From Phycomyces blakesleeanus NRRL 1555(-) (lineage: Eukaryota > Mucoromycota > Mucoromycetes > Mucorales > Phycomycetaceae): a DNA stretch of 64,000 bases. The notes under the pieces are model-generated. The model was given only the letters and a program-made list of their open reading frames with translations, searched no databases and was not told the origin of the DNA. A program made the translations under genes and the position numbers. Shown here piece after piece: positions 47,007-58,387 of this stretch. Location of the stretch: positions 302,679 through 366,678 of the forward strand of contig NW_017265190.1 of the NCBI RefSeq assembly GCF_001638985.1, read 5' to 3'. Numbering within the stretch: position 1 is the first letter of the stretch; each line of letters opens with the position of its first letter.

Positions 47007-50000
47007 TTGCATCACGAAAGCTCTGTGATGCAGCGTATTATTAATTACCCAAAAAATTCTAGGGTGGTAGTTTCTGCTCCCAAAGGACCAGGTCAACACA
47101 ATTTTGCCTTTGACGATATTGGAAAGACCTGCTCACTTTGTGGAAAAGATTTCGATCGCGTATGGAATCTACGACGCCACCTTACCAAATATCATAAGTT
47201 AGCAACTCATATTGCTAACGATATTAGCCCTCAATATGCCAATAGAAACCTAGCGTCACAAAGACAGACCACAAACACTGCCGAGCTGACCACCCCTGAT
47301 CACAATGACGATTCCGTTAATGAAGACCTACATGTTGAATCTGATTTGGAGGATGACGATAGCAGCGATGTTGATGACATGAACAGCAATGACAATGATA
47401 ATGTTAGCAAGATTGAACTCGATGCCAGTGAAAGTATTATCGAGATGGATGAGGACACCAGCCCCTTTGAAAGTCCAAGTCCAGGCAACCACCTATACAT
47501 GCATATAAGAAATAGTATGTTGTCTTCTGCATCCAATACCAGCTCATTGTTGAATGCAGATCTCGATTTACTGAGAGAAGCAACTGGATCGCATATGACA
47601 TGGAACCAGTATACATCAGACACCCACCCGTTCCTGGATCTCCAGTCTATGGTACTGCTTGCCTTTGTTGATGGCAATAATGACATGGTATCTCGCAGGA
47701 TCTTTTTTAAGATCCTGTTTACCATAAGTCTTGTCCTTAAGCTTTATGAGGAAGCTATCCGAAAGAAGTCCCCATTCAAGTTACCTCGTTTGGATGCCCT
47801 CTTGAACTATCAGACCAGGAAAAAGTCTAAGATTCCTGTATTTCCATTCACAAAAGTCGATATCCAGTTGCCAGAAAACAATACCACGTCTGCTTATATC
47901 AACTTGCCTTCAGACCACGTCCGGTTTCTTGCTGCCAACCCCAAGAAAGCAAGAAACATGTTTTCTCTCCCTGACCGCACTCCTAACCAGTCCATTTGTC
48001 TACAACAAGGCGAAAAGTGAAGAACACATTGGTACTATCAACAGCCTATGTTCACCCACAATGGCATAGATTTTTGGTCTGGTGATATTGTTAACTTTAT
48101 GAATGGTTCTACTCCAGCCCGTTTCCTAGTAGAATCATTCCATACCATGGATAACTCAGCCGTTTTTGTTCAAGGCTACATGGTTTATATTCTGGAAGGC
48201 GGTCAGTTCATTGGCATCAAAGTTGAATCTACTAGCATAAAGCTTGAAACTCTTCTCAGTATTGACTCAACCCCTGTTGATGTTGCCCTATGCTACAGCA
48301 TCTCACCTGGGAAAGTCTTTCATTTGATTCCCAGACACAAGTCCTTGCTGGAAGAGCCTCATTTCTTAAAACGGCACATACTAGACGAAACCGGAAAGCT
48401 GATCGATCCAAAGTTGTTTTACAAGGTGAGGATATCGCCCATTATACTCTTCACCGATGACACCTCTGGAAACCGATCAAAGCAATATAACCCGTACGAA
48501 AGCTGGTCAATGAAGTTTGCTGCTCTCTCCTACAAAGAGAGGTCTTCAATTGAAAACATTCACTTTCTCTCTGCTATTCCCAAGAAAAAGGGGGCAAGTG
48601 GGATGTCCTTGTTGCCTAAAATCGTTGAAGATTTCAAAAGGCTCAAAAACGGACTGGTGATGTTCTCTGCCAAAGACAACGAAAACGTCTTAGTAGCATT
48701 ACCACTCCTTTGGATCAAGACAGACACTCCATGCCATTCTGAACTATGTGGTTTGCGCGCACCAACAAGTCTGTACCCATACCACAAATGTTATGTCCGT
48801 TTACAAAGATCCATGCCCAACCTCCAAAGCTCTTCGTATTATACTGGTAGACACACAGCAAGAACAAAGGCACACTATCTTGCTGCTGTGTCTACCTCGG
48901 GATGTGGATCGACTATTCCAGATGCTCCTTTGACTGGAAATGCTCTGACAGCAAGTGATCTATGCTTTGCAAATAGGGCAACAGATGCATTGTTGGAACT
49001 ACAGTCATTCGATCCATCGACAGATACTCCAGTTGAAGTTCTGCATAACATACTTCTTGGAGTTTCTAAGTATCTAGTCAATGATTTGGTAAATGTTGTA
49101 CTAAGAAAAAATCCTAACCAAATGGCTAGATTGTCCAAAGCCCTCAAGGATTATGAAAACTCTCAAGGAATGTCAAGAAAGTTCACTCGAGAGTTACGAC
49201 ACTGTGGCTCATGCCTTGGGAGGGATTACAAAGTTCTTCTGCAAATTCTACCTGCTATCTTAGTTACAGAATTTGCAAATGATAGTATACTCTCTCTCAT
49301 AACTCCATCTTTTGTCCGTCTTGGCCGTCTTTGCTCCTTGGTGTTTGTTAGAGCAGTAAGGTATGATTATAATATGTACATCGACGAAGTTGAAAAGGCA
49401 GTTACAAGCCTTATCCAAGAACTGCATCATTATGTCATTACCTGTGAAATCGAAGGACATAATCCATATTCCTCGAAGCCCAAGGTTCACCTGCTCACAC
49501 ATCTGCCTGACAATCTACGAAGATTTGGAACTGCTCTACACTACGAGACCAAAAAAGGTGAGCAGTTTAACAAACACATCCGTGAACACCTAATGCATAT
49601 CAATAGGTTAAACACCTCAAGAGATGTATGTCTCAAGTTCGCCAAGCAATCTGCAATGAGACGCATTATTGATGGTGGTTCATGGGTGAGCAAAGACAAA
49701 ATGAGAGAGAAGTATGGTAATTCCACGGCAGAATTTCTTAAAGAAAACTTTAACAACAATGTTAAGAATATCATGTTTGGTGGATCAAGAGACTTTGCTG
49801 ATAATAATGACACTGATGACATTACAGCAAAAGCACTCTGTGACAATACCTTTGCGGTTTTCATGCTCAAGGAGAGTAGAGACCAACATGCCCATCCATT
49901 TATTGGAAAGGTCTCCTCTTTGAGAGTAGAACACTATCGAGTTGAGAGTAGTCCCCACGCTCAAGTTAACAACTACCTCCTCGTGCAAAGAGTTTCCAAT

Positions 50001-50144
50001 GATGCATCTACTCCACTCGATCAGCTGAAGATTGTATGTAAGCTTGATATGCACACAGAATTTAACAACAAGCTTGTCATCAATCTCAGTAAATTTGGCT
50101 CCTACTGGTTCTTTGTTTCCTTGTTTTTGAATCGACAGTATTGA
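47007..50144 (+). pseudogene. C2H2 zinc-finger DNA transposase (Tnp2-like 'DDTSGN' type), broken by one TGA
   Basis: A long frame, open from 47007 to 50144 apart from a single TGA at 48018-48020; the parts on either side (337 and 698 codons) are in the same frame. The N-terminus has a C2H2 finger (CSLCGKDFDRVWNLRRHLTKYH) followed by an acidic Asp/Ser region. The C-terminal part has ILFTDDTSGNRSKQYNPYES, then SIENIHFLSAI and a Cys/His segment (CHSELCGLRAPTSLYPYHKC), features I recall from fungal transposase-domain proteins related to CACTA/Tnp2. The element ends could not be identified. The exact superfamily is uncertain. The TGA could be read as CGA-to-TGA decay, but readthrough or an unrecognised intron is not excluded. 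Confidence 0.65.
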
Positions 50145-50364
50145 TTTTTTTTTTATCTTTATTAATAAAAAAAAATTATTCAATAAAAAAAAATTGTGAT
50201 TTTCACCAAGTCATTTTTTGGTTTTGCCAAAATATTGAGAGGGTCCATTTATGGATACTTGCCCTTTTAAAATTGCCTTATGTAGTTGACAAGTCTCATA
50301 AAATGGGTCAAATTCGATATCCCAATTAATCTGGGTTATATAGACCAATCAAAATGTATGTGAG
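50145..50364. other. Gap between two transposons
   Basis: AT-rich spacer with A runs. It may contain the right terminus of the zinc-finger transposon. No gene. Confidence 0.45.
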
Positions 50365-50367
50365 TAA

Positions 50368-50382
50368 CACTACGGGAAAAAA
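50368..50382 (+). repeat. Left terminal inverted repeat of the CACTA element
   Basis: CACTACGGGAAAAAA, matching the right terminus at 55102-55116 with one transition (C/T at position 6). A TAA duplication precedes it. Confidence 0.9.
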
Positions 50383-50386
50383 AGTG

Positions 50387-50434
50387 GGGATTCCGCTGGG
50401 GATTCAGCTGGAGATTCAGCTTGGGATTGAGCTG
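50387..50434 (+). repeat. Subterminal 12-bp direct repeats
   Basis: Four adjacent imperfect copies of GGGATTCAGCTG (variants GGGATTCCGCTG, GAGATTCAGCTT, GGGATTGAGCTG). Arrays of short repeats next to the ends are the known binding sites for the accessory protein in plant CACTA elements; the same role here is an inference. Confidence 0.8.
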
Positions 50435-50889
50435 GCAATTCTCGCAAATCGCAGTGGAATCTCTAGTTCCCTTTTAAGTAATATATATTAATCGCTGTTA
50501 GTTTATTGATGTTAGCTTTTATTCATATCCCGCTATATTTACCCATCTGCTATACCCTTATTTTAATTGGTAGTAAAAGAATAGAAAAAGGTTTCTATTG
50601 GTGTGAATGAAAGAAAAAAGTTTTTTAATTGGTAATAAAATATTATTTTGGTTTTTATAATTATTTTAATTGGATAAAATATATTCTATCATAGTATATG
50701 CTTAAATTGTATTGGTCATTTCAACAAAAACATTCTCTTAAATGGCTCTCATTTATATATATTCGGATTTGTTCACAGTTTTAATTGGGCAAAAAAGTTT
50801 TATTTCATAGAGGATTTTTATTTAAAAATGTTTTTATTGGTTGTTATAAAAAGAACAATTCTTTATTAATTAATTGTATTGGCTAAATA

Positions 50890-51554
50890 TCATTTGAATA
50901 ATTTCATATTTTCATATTTAGTATACAGTTTATTATACCTACCTGATATGAACTTACCAGAGAGGTGTTGCTTTCTACGACTTCTCCATAACTGACTAAC
51001 CTTTGTGATTGATGCCCAGTTTTTATGACATCTGGTGAAATCAATTCCATAATTCTTGAGCGCGTGTGAATGACTGACACACATTCTGGTCCGGTCCTCT
51101 TGAGGGATAGATGTCCAGCTTGGATTGGGCCTGAGAATCTGAACAGACGAAAGAGCAGCAAGCTGATCACAAATATGCTTGGTGCGAGTGTTGATAGCCC
51201 CCTTGACTTCTGCGGTTGGACTTATTCCTAGGTCTTGCTCAATCATCTGTAATACATAATTGGAATTTATATTACAGATGTTTGATACTGGTCTTGGGAT
51301 AGAGTCAGTAGATATCTATTGTAGCTGATATTAATTGACAAGGCTTTAATTATTATAGTATTTACTTACATTGACAGAAGCTACAATAGTATTATCTGGA
51401 GTTCTCGATCTTTCAATTCATTGTGAAGACTTGTTATTTCGAGTTGCATTGCATCTTGTTTTTTCTCCAATGCTTCTTGACCATTCTTTAGAGAAATAAG
51501 CGCGTCTTGAATGCCTTGAAGCAACTAAATCACTGAATTATCTATATTATTCAT
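50890..51554 (-). pseudogene. Second gene of the CACTA element (coiled-coil, TnpA-like position), disabled
   Basis: Minus-strand model with two exons. Exon 1, 51554-51371, starts MNNIDNSVI and meets an in-frame TAG at 51527-51525. It then reads a Gln/Leu/Glu-rich coiled coil (LISLKNGQEALEKKQDAM) and needs one frameshift to reach TPDNTIVASVN at a GTAAGT donor. Exon 2, 51246-50890, begins MIEQDLGISPTAEVKGAINT after a TTACAG acceptor and contains SWTSIPQEDRTRMCVSH and WASITKVSQLWRSRRKQ. No known domain is recognised. The position, transcribed opposite to the transposase, suggests an accessory protein. Confidence 0.55.
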
Positions 51555-51891
51555 AATAGTAAAAAAAAAGTAATGAGTTTGTTATAGAAAAAGAAAGAAA
51601 GAGGAACAATTTTCCCTAAAACTATTATTAGTTTCAAATCGTTAGCTCCAAATTATTAGTTTCAAATTACTTGTCCAAATCTATTGGCTACTCTTGAAGA
51701 ATTATTGATCTAGTAATTTTAGAATGATGGCATAGAGTTACCCCTTTAAGATTACGAGCGTATATTCGAATTATTCATGTCATTATTACATTGATATAAT
51801 TAAGTATAAACATATTCATTCAGAAAGCAATTACTTCTACAATCACTTATATAACAAAAGTTCTTTTTACTTTTTTTACTTACTTCAAAAT

Positions 51892-54786
51892 ATGGTTTGA
51901 ATCACAAAGATCTCCCCTCACGAATGCAGTCCCTGTCATTTGCCTTACAATAGCTCTTCAAATGCTACCAAATGTCGAAATAGATGTCTTAAAAAGCTGG
52001 TAGATGCAGCTATCAATGGATCTTTCATCCAAGACGTTTCTCTCCCTGTTGAAATCCAGTCTATGCCAGCACCAGCCCCAAGCTTGATAGTTGAGTAAGC
52101 TTATTAAAAACTAAAATACAAAAAGATAGATAATATATTGATTATCTGGATACTTTGGTAAACAAACAGTGGAGACATTAATATGATCAGTGATGAAAAT
52201 ATGGATATCGTCGACAGAACTGAAAATGATGAGCCCATGGTAAGTTATAGATATATATAGTATAAAGTCATTATACTGATTACTATTTACCTTATTAAAG
52301 TATGATGCCAATATGGAACATGATAATACCATGGAGAAATCAACTGCCATGGAAGAAATTGAAGATGCAACCGCACCTTTGGTGTTTGACTTCAGCCAAC
52401 CTCTTCCCACTCCCAGTGCCAATGATGCAAAGAACCTGGAATTTATTCAAATCGTCAAGGAGTTTGGCATTTCTCGTAATGCCCATGAAAAGATTGCCAG
52501 CCACTTCAACGAGATCCTTGCTAGCTCTACAAGCACATATAGAGCATGCACACCTTACCTCGGTCAAGAGCTTTTGAAGCGTTTCTCCAGAATAGAGGAG
52601 AAGAAATATGACGTTTGCTGCAATGGCTGTATGTTGTTTGATGCAAATAAAACCGAGTGCTCGCATTGTGGTGAAGATCGCTACAAGAGTGCCCAAGACA
52701 ATGGTACGTTGGTTCCTGCAAGAACCATGGTTCAACTTCCTCTAGGCAGACAACTTGCTCTCTGTTTGGCCAATGATAGCACCAGAACAGAGATGCGCTA
52801 CCATTACCATTACGAGCCAAGTCAAGATGGCACAAAGACTGATGTATTCGATGGTCAGGCCTACCAGTCTAAGAAGCATCTCTTCTAGGGAAGTGATGAC
52901 ATTGAAATTTCGCTGTCTGTGAATGGGTTTGCTCCTCACAATGTTCCTGGATCAGTAACAATTGTCCATGCCACCATCTTGAACTTGAATCCAATGATCC
53001 GGTACAAAAGAAAAATAATGGTCCAGCTTGCCATGATTCCTGGGCCAAAGGCACCCACTGACTTCTGGTCATTTATGAGACCAATCGTCAGAGATCTCCA
53101 TGTGTTGCAGTCCAAAGGAATGATTGTCAAAACAGCCACGGAAACCATCAAGGCCAAGGTCCACGTGTTAATGGCAACAGGTGATATCCCAGCTCTAGCA
53201 AAGCTAGCATGTCATGTTGGTCACATGAGCAAAGATGGCTGCAGAATCTGCCATGTTGTTGGTCAATCTCCTGGCCACGGTCAGTATTTCCGTATGTCAC
53301 CAGTCACTGCCCTATGTACACTGGGGAGCTTTCATGATTTCTGTGAGGCAGACGAGTCCAGCCGAAGAGGACTTACAGGACAATCACCACTGGCAACATT
53401 GGATGCATTTTCCGGGCCATATTTCTTCGCCTTGGATGAAATGCACGGTATCTGCCATGGTGTAGCAAAACAGGTCTGGGGGCTCGTCACTGGCAAGTAC
53501 AGAAAAAAACATCCGCTTGTTCTCTCTGTTGGAGTCCAGAAAGAGATAGGTGCAGCAATGTCATCAACAAGGAAAACGATCTCTACATCGTTTCATGGTG
53601 CTTGGAGAGACGTATCAAAGAATGCAGGATACCTTAAGGCAGTAGACAGGGCAGACTTCCTTCTGTTCGTTGTTCCGACTCTAGTAGCAGAGCGGATAAG
53701 AAATATACCTGCACGGAAGGCATTGCTTGGTCTTGTACAAGTGTGCAATTTACTCATGAGCTGGGAGTTATCAGCAGAAGAACAAGCCTCAATAAAAAGG
53801 TATATTAAATATCATTATTTGTTATTCTTTTTTAAAAATATATACTAACTTCTATCTTAGAGAACTTGTTGAATGGAACGTGTACCTTGAGACTCTGCTT
53901 GCCAAGGACAAGGTTGATCTTAAGGTTTTCACCATTAACCAGCACCTCTTACAACACTACCCAGATATGATCAAAGCATTTGGCCCGCCAAGATCATACA
54001 GTGCTAGATCAGTAGAAAGAGCAATTGGCAAGTACTCTCATGCCATTAAAAGTAACTCTGCCATCGGAACCAACACTGGCAATATAATGCTTGGCTTGGC
54101 ACAGACCAGACAGGTAGAGCGCACAAAGGCATATATAGCAGCAAGACTGCGAGCAGCAAGACTTCTTGCATACAAAGATTCCTCTGCTGGTTGGCTGATG
54201 ACGGGTGAAGGTGAACATGTTGGTGCTGGGTCTGATATTGAGTTCTGGGGGCCTTTGAGAAATAGAACGATTTGAGATAGTTTTGAAGGCATTTCATGTC
54301 TTTCAAAACTTCTTGAAGACTTTTATGAATCAAAGGGGGAAGAGTGTAGCATGATTGAAGCAGCTATACAAACTAGCTGCAAGGCATCTGTCAATGGTTG
54401 TGTGATTGAATCTGCACTCGACCAAAATTGTGTAAGGGAGGCACATAACATCAGATTACAGATTCAGGTTGATGAGAACCGCAACATTGGGCAGAGCTAC
54501 TCTCCAATCTATAAGGATTTCTTTGGAAAGGTTGTCGTTTTTCTTTGAGCACAAGCTCAACAACAAGAGTTGGCCACTTGCTCTTGTCCAGGTATATGCC
54601 ATCTATGAAACGAATGGAATTCCTGTCGTGACAAATGTACCTGCGAAGCCAAAGGTTGTTCATCTGGCTGATGTAAAAGAGCTGGTTGGCTTGGTGGTGT
54701 CTACAGCCACTAATGGATGGTATATTGTCTGGCTGGAACTGAACCGTGGGCCAAAATTATTGCTTGGTTGTCATGCAGACATATAA
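51892..54786 (+). pseudogene. Tnp2-family CACTA transposase, multiply disabled
   Basis: Exons 51892-52094, 52170-52239, 52301-53799 and 53861-54786 join in phase. The sequence includes a Cys-rich start (HECSPCHLPYNSSS), a zinc-ribbon-like CCNGCMLFDANKTECSHCGE, HILNLNPMIRYK-like ATILNLNPMIRYK, CRICHVVGQ, FALDEMHGICHGVAKQVW and a C-terminal VYAIYETNGIPVV typical of Tnp2 transposases. Lesions: TGA at 51898-51900 (third codon), TAG at 52886-52888, TGA at 54273-54275, and a +1 shift in a T run near 54537-54541, beyond which the frame resumes as FFEHKLNNKSWPLAL. Otherwise the frame is well preserved, indicating recent decay. Confidence 0.75.
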
Positions 54787-55119
54787 TTTGTTTTTTTTGT
54801 GTAATACATTTTTTTTCGAATTGTCTTAACTTTTTGCTGGGAGGATAAAATATGTTTAGATATTTTTCTCTCTTTTACCTCTGACTTTTAATAGTCATCA
54901 GTTGCAATCTACATCTACTAAAAATGTAAAATCTGTAGTTAAAATGTACTTTTGTCTATCAGGAGATTTAATTTTCAGTGTTCAATTTGCCTTTTGTCAA
55001 CCTTTTCAAAAAACAGAGACTTTCTTGTTTCATTTTGAATTTTTGATGATTTTTTAATTATTATAGACCGAAAAGAAAGCCACAAATTCGAAAATCCCGA
55101 GTTTTTTCCCATAGTGTAA

Positions 55120-55410
55120 AATATTTCCAAATTTGATATCGAAAATCTCCTGTGGTGATAGAGACAATATTTGCAAATTTTCCCTGAGTTGTCCCCTTCT
55201 CTATTGAAAATCTTGGGATTTTATATTATATAATAATCAAAAATAACTATAAGAACACTTTAATAAAAAATAAAAAAAAATAAAAACACTCTGTATCTTA
55301 TATAAAAGCTCTGATACAAATAATACACTTGTGCTGAATAAATCACAGTCAGATTCCTTGATTTCTAGTCCTGAATTAACTACATATCAGCTTCTTTACA
55401 TTATATCTTC
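55120..55410. other. Spacer between CACTA element and MITE
   Basis: AT-rich. The part at about 55205-55330 resembles 62055-62170 (see findings), so it may be the left end of the decayed Tc1-like element into which the MITE inserted. Confidence 0.4.
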
Positions 55411-55413
55411 TAA

Positions 55414-55833
55414 GAGAATCTCCAGCAGTATCTAAACCCAAATACTAAATACCCAAATTAGAAAACTGGTGTTTAGATTTTCCAAAAAAAACGTCTCCAG
55501 CAGTTTCTAAACAAAAATCTAAATATCCAAATCCGGAATTTAGATCTAAACTTTTTGAATCAAAATCTAAACTTCTGTAGATTTTCTCAGAATTTGTTTA
55601 GATTCTATCATTTACTAAATTTCTATTTTTTATATTGTGACTTTGAATTGTCCATTTTAAATCTCAGCTTTTAGGAAAAACCTCACCAAAATCATCAGCT
55701 CTTTAGAATCTGTGTTAAGAAACTGCTGGAGGGACCTTGATATTCTTCATACTAAATTGCTTTATTTGTACTAGCGCGGGAAATCCTAATTTGGATATTT
55801 AGTATTTGGGTTTAGATACTGCTGGAGATGCTC
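55414..55833. mobile_element. MITE copy 2 (PIF/Harbinger-like)
   Basis: About 420 bp, differing from the copy at 11135-11553 by only a handful of substitutions and one extra A in an A run. The ends are GAGAATCTCCAGCAG (left) and GAGCATCTCCAGCAG (right, other strand). TAA flanks both sides (55411-55413, 55834-55836). The similarity implies recent transposition of this family. Confidence 0.85.
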
Positions 55834-55919
55834 TAAAGAACTCGACTGAATAAAGTGAAACTTCATTTTATTATAGATATAAGTATATATATTATAGAAA
55901 TAAAAAAATAAGATAGGGC

Positions 55920-56987
55920 CTAATATGTGGTGTGGTCACCACAAGCTTTTATAACTTCTTGAACTCTATCCAGCATACTTGCTGCAAGAGTACAACGAAG
56001 TCCTGGGTCAAGTCTCTCCCGCTCCTGAAAAACACAAGCCTTGAGCTCTTCAATATTGTTTATAGAGGCCTTTCTCTCTTGAACATTGACCTTTAAGGCA
56101 TGCCAGACGCGCTCGATGGGGCTCAAATCTGGACTTTGTGATGGCCAGTAGTCAAAACGTTTAATTTCCCAACGGTTTTTCCACCACATTGTATAAGATC
56201 CAGTATGGCAACTAGCACCGCCTTCTTGGAATGTAAACATAGTGTCCTGTTCATCATTTAATTTCTTATATCAGAAATGGAAGTCCTTAAACAAACAATT
56301 AACATACGTGTCTTGGTCTACTGACCCTTCGAAAAACAATAATGGTCCAAGACCACCAGTCCAGAAACAACCTCACACCATCACGGAACCCTTTCCATAC
56401 TTCTCTGTTGTTAGTGTATGACGCTCCTGGTATCTCTCCTTTCGTTTACGAATTACAGCTGAGTCAGAATCATTGCCCTTCAACGTAAACCTCAACTCAT
56501 CTGACCACAACACCCTACTCCAGTCCTCAATCCCAAAGCTGGCTTTAGCTTTGACCCACTACAACCGATTCTTCTTCTGTTTACTGGTTAAGTTTGGCTT
56601 AGAAACAGGGGTTTAAGGAACGAAGCCTTTGGACTTAACGTATTGGATAACCGTGTCTCTACAGATGATGACACTAGCAGCTACCATATTTCTTTGACGA
56701 TATGCCTAACTCTCGAAAGGGTTACGCCTCACGCTCAAACAAAGGCTTGTAACATTCGTGACACTAAGTCTCTTAGATCTCCCAGGTCTGGTCTTTAGTT
56801 TTGCAGTACTAGTTTCTTCCCAACGTTTGATAGTAGTGTTAATTGTTGTTCTAGGGATACCCATGTGGTTTGCGATCTCGATTGAGATATATTTGGTTTT
56901 ATATAGCCAAATAATGCCACCACACTCAAACTCTGACAATTTACATGTTTTTGAAGGACTTCTGGTTCTTTTATTTCTTGATGACAT
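55920..56987 (-). pseudogene. Decayed Tc1-like (DD34E) transposase
   Basis: Read on the minus strand from 56987 (MSSRNKRTRSPSK). An N-terminal helix-turn-helix region (IANHMGIPRTTINTTIKRWE) is followed by the catalytic domain: WSDELRF (first Asp), a degraded second-Asp region QEGGASCHTG where the Asp is replaced, and SPDLSPIERVWHALK (Glu). In the middle the same frame is broken by stops, including one in the conserved VMVWGCF motif where Trp is replaced by a stop (TGG to TGA). A small intron near 56257-56310 is plausible. Ends were not identified. It is clearly inactive. Confidence 0.8.
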
Positions 56988-57239
56988 AAGTGTTTTAGTT
57001 TTAAGAGAAGGTTCTGCAAAAGGAAAAGAAATATGGTGTGCTCTAAAAAGAGGTGTATTTCTGAGGAAGTGACAATGTTTTATCTTGTCAGAGTATATAA
57101 TTAAAAGATATAAAACAAAGGAGGTCCTTGTAGAAAATAATGTTTTTGAAGACTCTAATGAACTAATATTATGTTTATTGTACTGTTTTAGATTATTCTC
57201 TATTAAAAATAGGTACACTACAAGAACAATGCGGAGATA

Positions 57240-58387
57240 CAGAGAGTAGACTTGAATATTATTATGAAAATCGTCTTAATCTCTTCTTTTCTTTCCTGTA
57301 ATAATATAATATATTAGCTAATATTGTATAAGACATTCAAGCAATTCATTACATAAAAAACAGTTGGTAATATTTACATTACAATTAAGTAAAACAATGA
57401 CTATACAGTCCAAAATGTATCTCGCATTTGCTAATGCACTTGACAGATTTGGATATCAGAAAATTATAAAAAAAACACTATCAATCAATCAATAATAGCT
57501 AATCATTAACAAAGAAAATATATAACCTATGAAGCAAACTATCTATATATTAACAGCTATGCTTTTTATCTGTATATAATGAAACCCTCTAATATTATAT
57601 ATTGCTCTCACATTATATATAATGAGTGATAATACTCCATTTTGACTTGACTTCCAAAAGCTTCATTTTACTATACACAAAACTTGGTATGGCTTTATTT
57701 TACAAATACATTATTATTGGAAATTACTTACACAGTAACTTGACATAAATATGTACAGCTTACCCCACATAGTTTTCTGGAAATTGATTAAATAAGTCTG
57801 AGAAAAAATATATGTATCTTGCTGGCAAAAGATTACATTGAAAGTATATCAGATCTAAGCTATAGACAGCGAGATATAATATGTTTTAATATTATTTGTA
57901 ACAGTTTCATCCACACTATATAGTTACAGATCATTTATCATCGCTTTTCCTTTTTCAATCGTTCTCTCTTATAAATCTAATACAAGTTGAAATATATACA
58001 TATATACATATCACCATTTTCTTATAACATCACATTATTATTTTTCTTTTGCTAATACATTAAATATATGACAGATAACATATATATTAACATAATTAAA
58101 AATATGTTTGCTATTATGTTTAATAGACATAGTCCTATCTCGGCCCATACACATCTTCCTATAATTACGCCCAATGCAATTGAATCAAAAAGCACCGAAA
58201 ATTATACACCAAAAAAGCTAGAGCCTACAGAAAAATATTACCGAGTCACATTAAAAGGGACGGTATTCATAGCTAAAAGTAACTCTTAAACTAAATATAT
58301 ATAAGCTGTTACTGTATTTTAGATACAATATCACATATATATATATGAGCTGGCATCATATTTTGGGCTCACTATCATATATATTTG
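57240..58387. other. AT-rich repeat-derived region
   Basis: No gene. The segment at about 57880-58080 is a diverged relative of 62455-62570, the upstream flanks of the two duplicated blocks. A 73-codon plus-strand frame at 58068-58289 lies within this repeat family (a related, non-open segment occurs near 59400-59520), so it is not called a gene. Confidence 0.45.

Larger units (their letters stand above)
50368..55116. mobile_element. Complete CACTA (EnSpm/CMC) DNA transposon
   Basis: A 4749-bp element bounded by inverted CACTA ends. The left end starts CACTACGGGAAAAAA and the right end, on the other strand, starts CACTATGGGAAAAAA. It is flanked by a 3-bp TAA duplication (50365-50367 and 55117-55119). 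Four 12-bp subterminal direct repeats follow the left end. It encodes a Tnp2-family transposase on the plus strand and a second, coiled-coil gene on the minus strand. Both genes carry disabling mutations, so this copy looks non-autonomous although its ends are intact. Confidence 0.9.

Noticed and set aside
57222..57245. CACTACAAGAACA as another CACTA end
   Set aside because: No matching inverted partner or target duplication could be found in the window.
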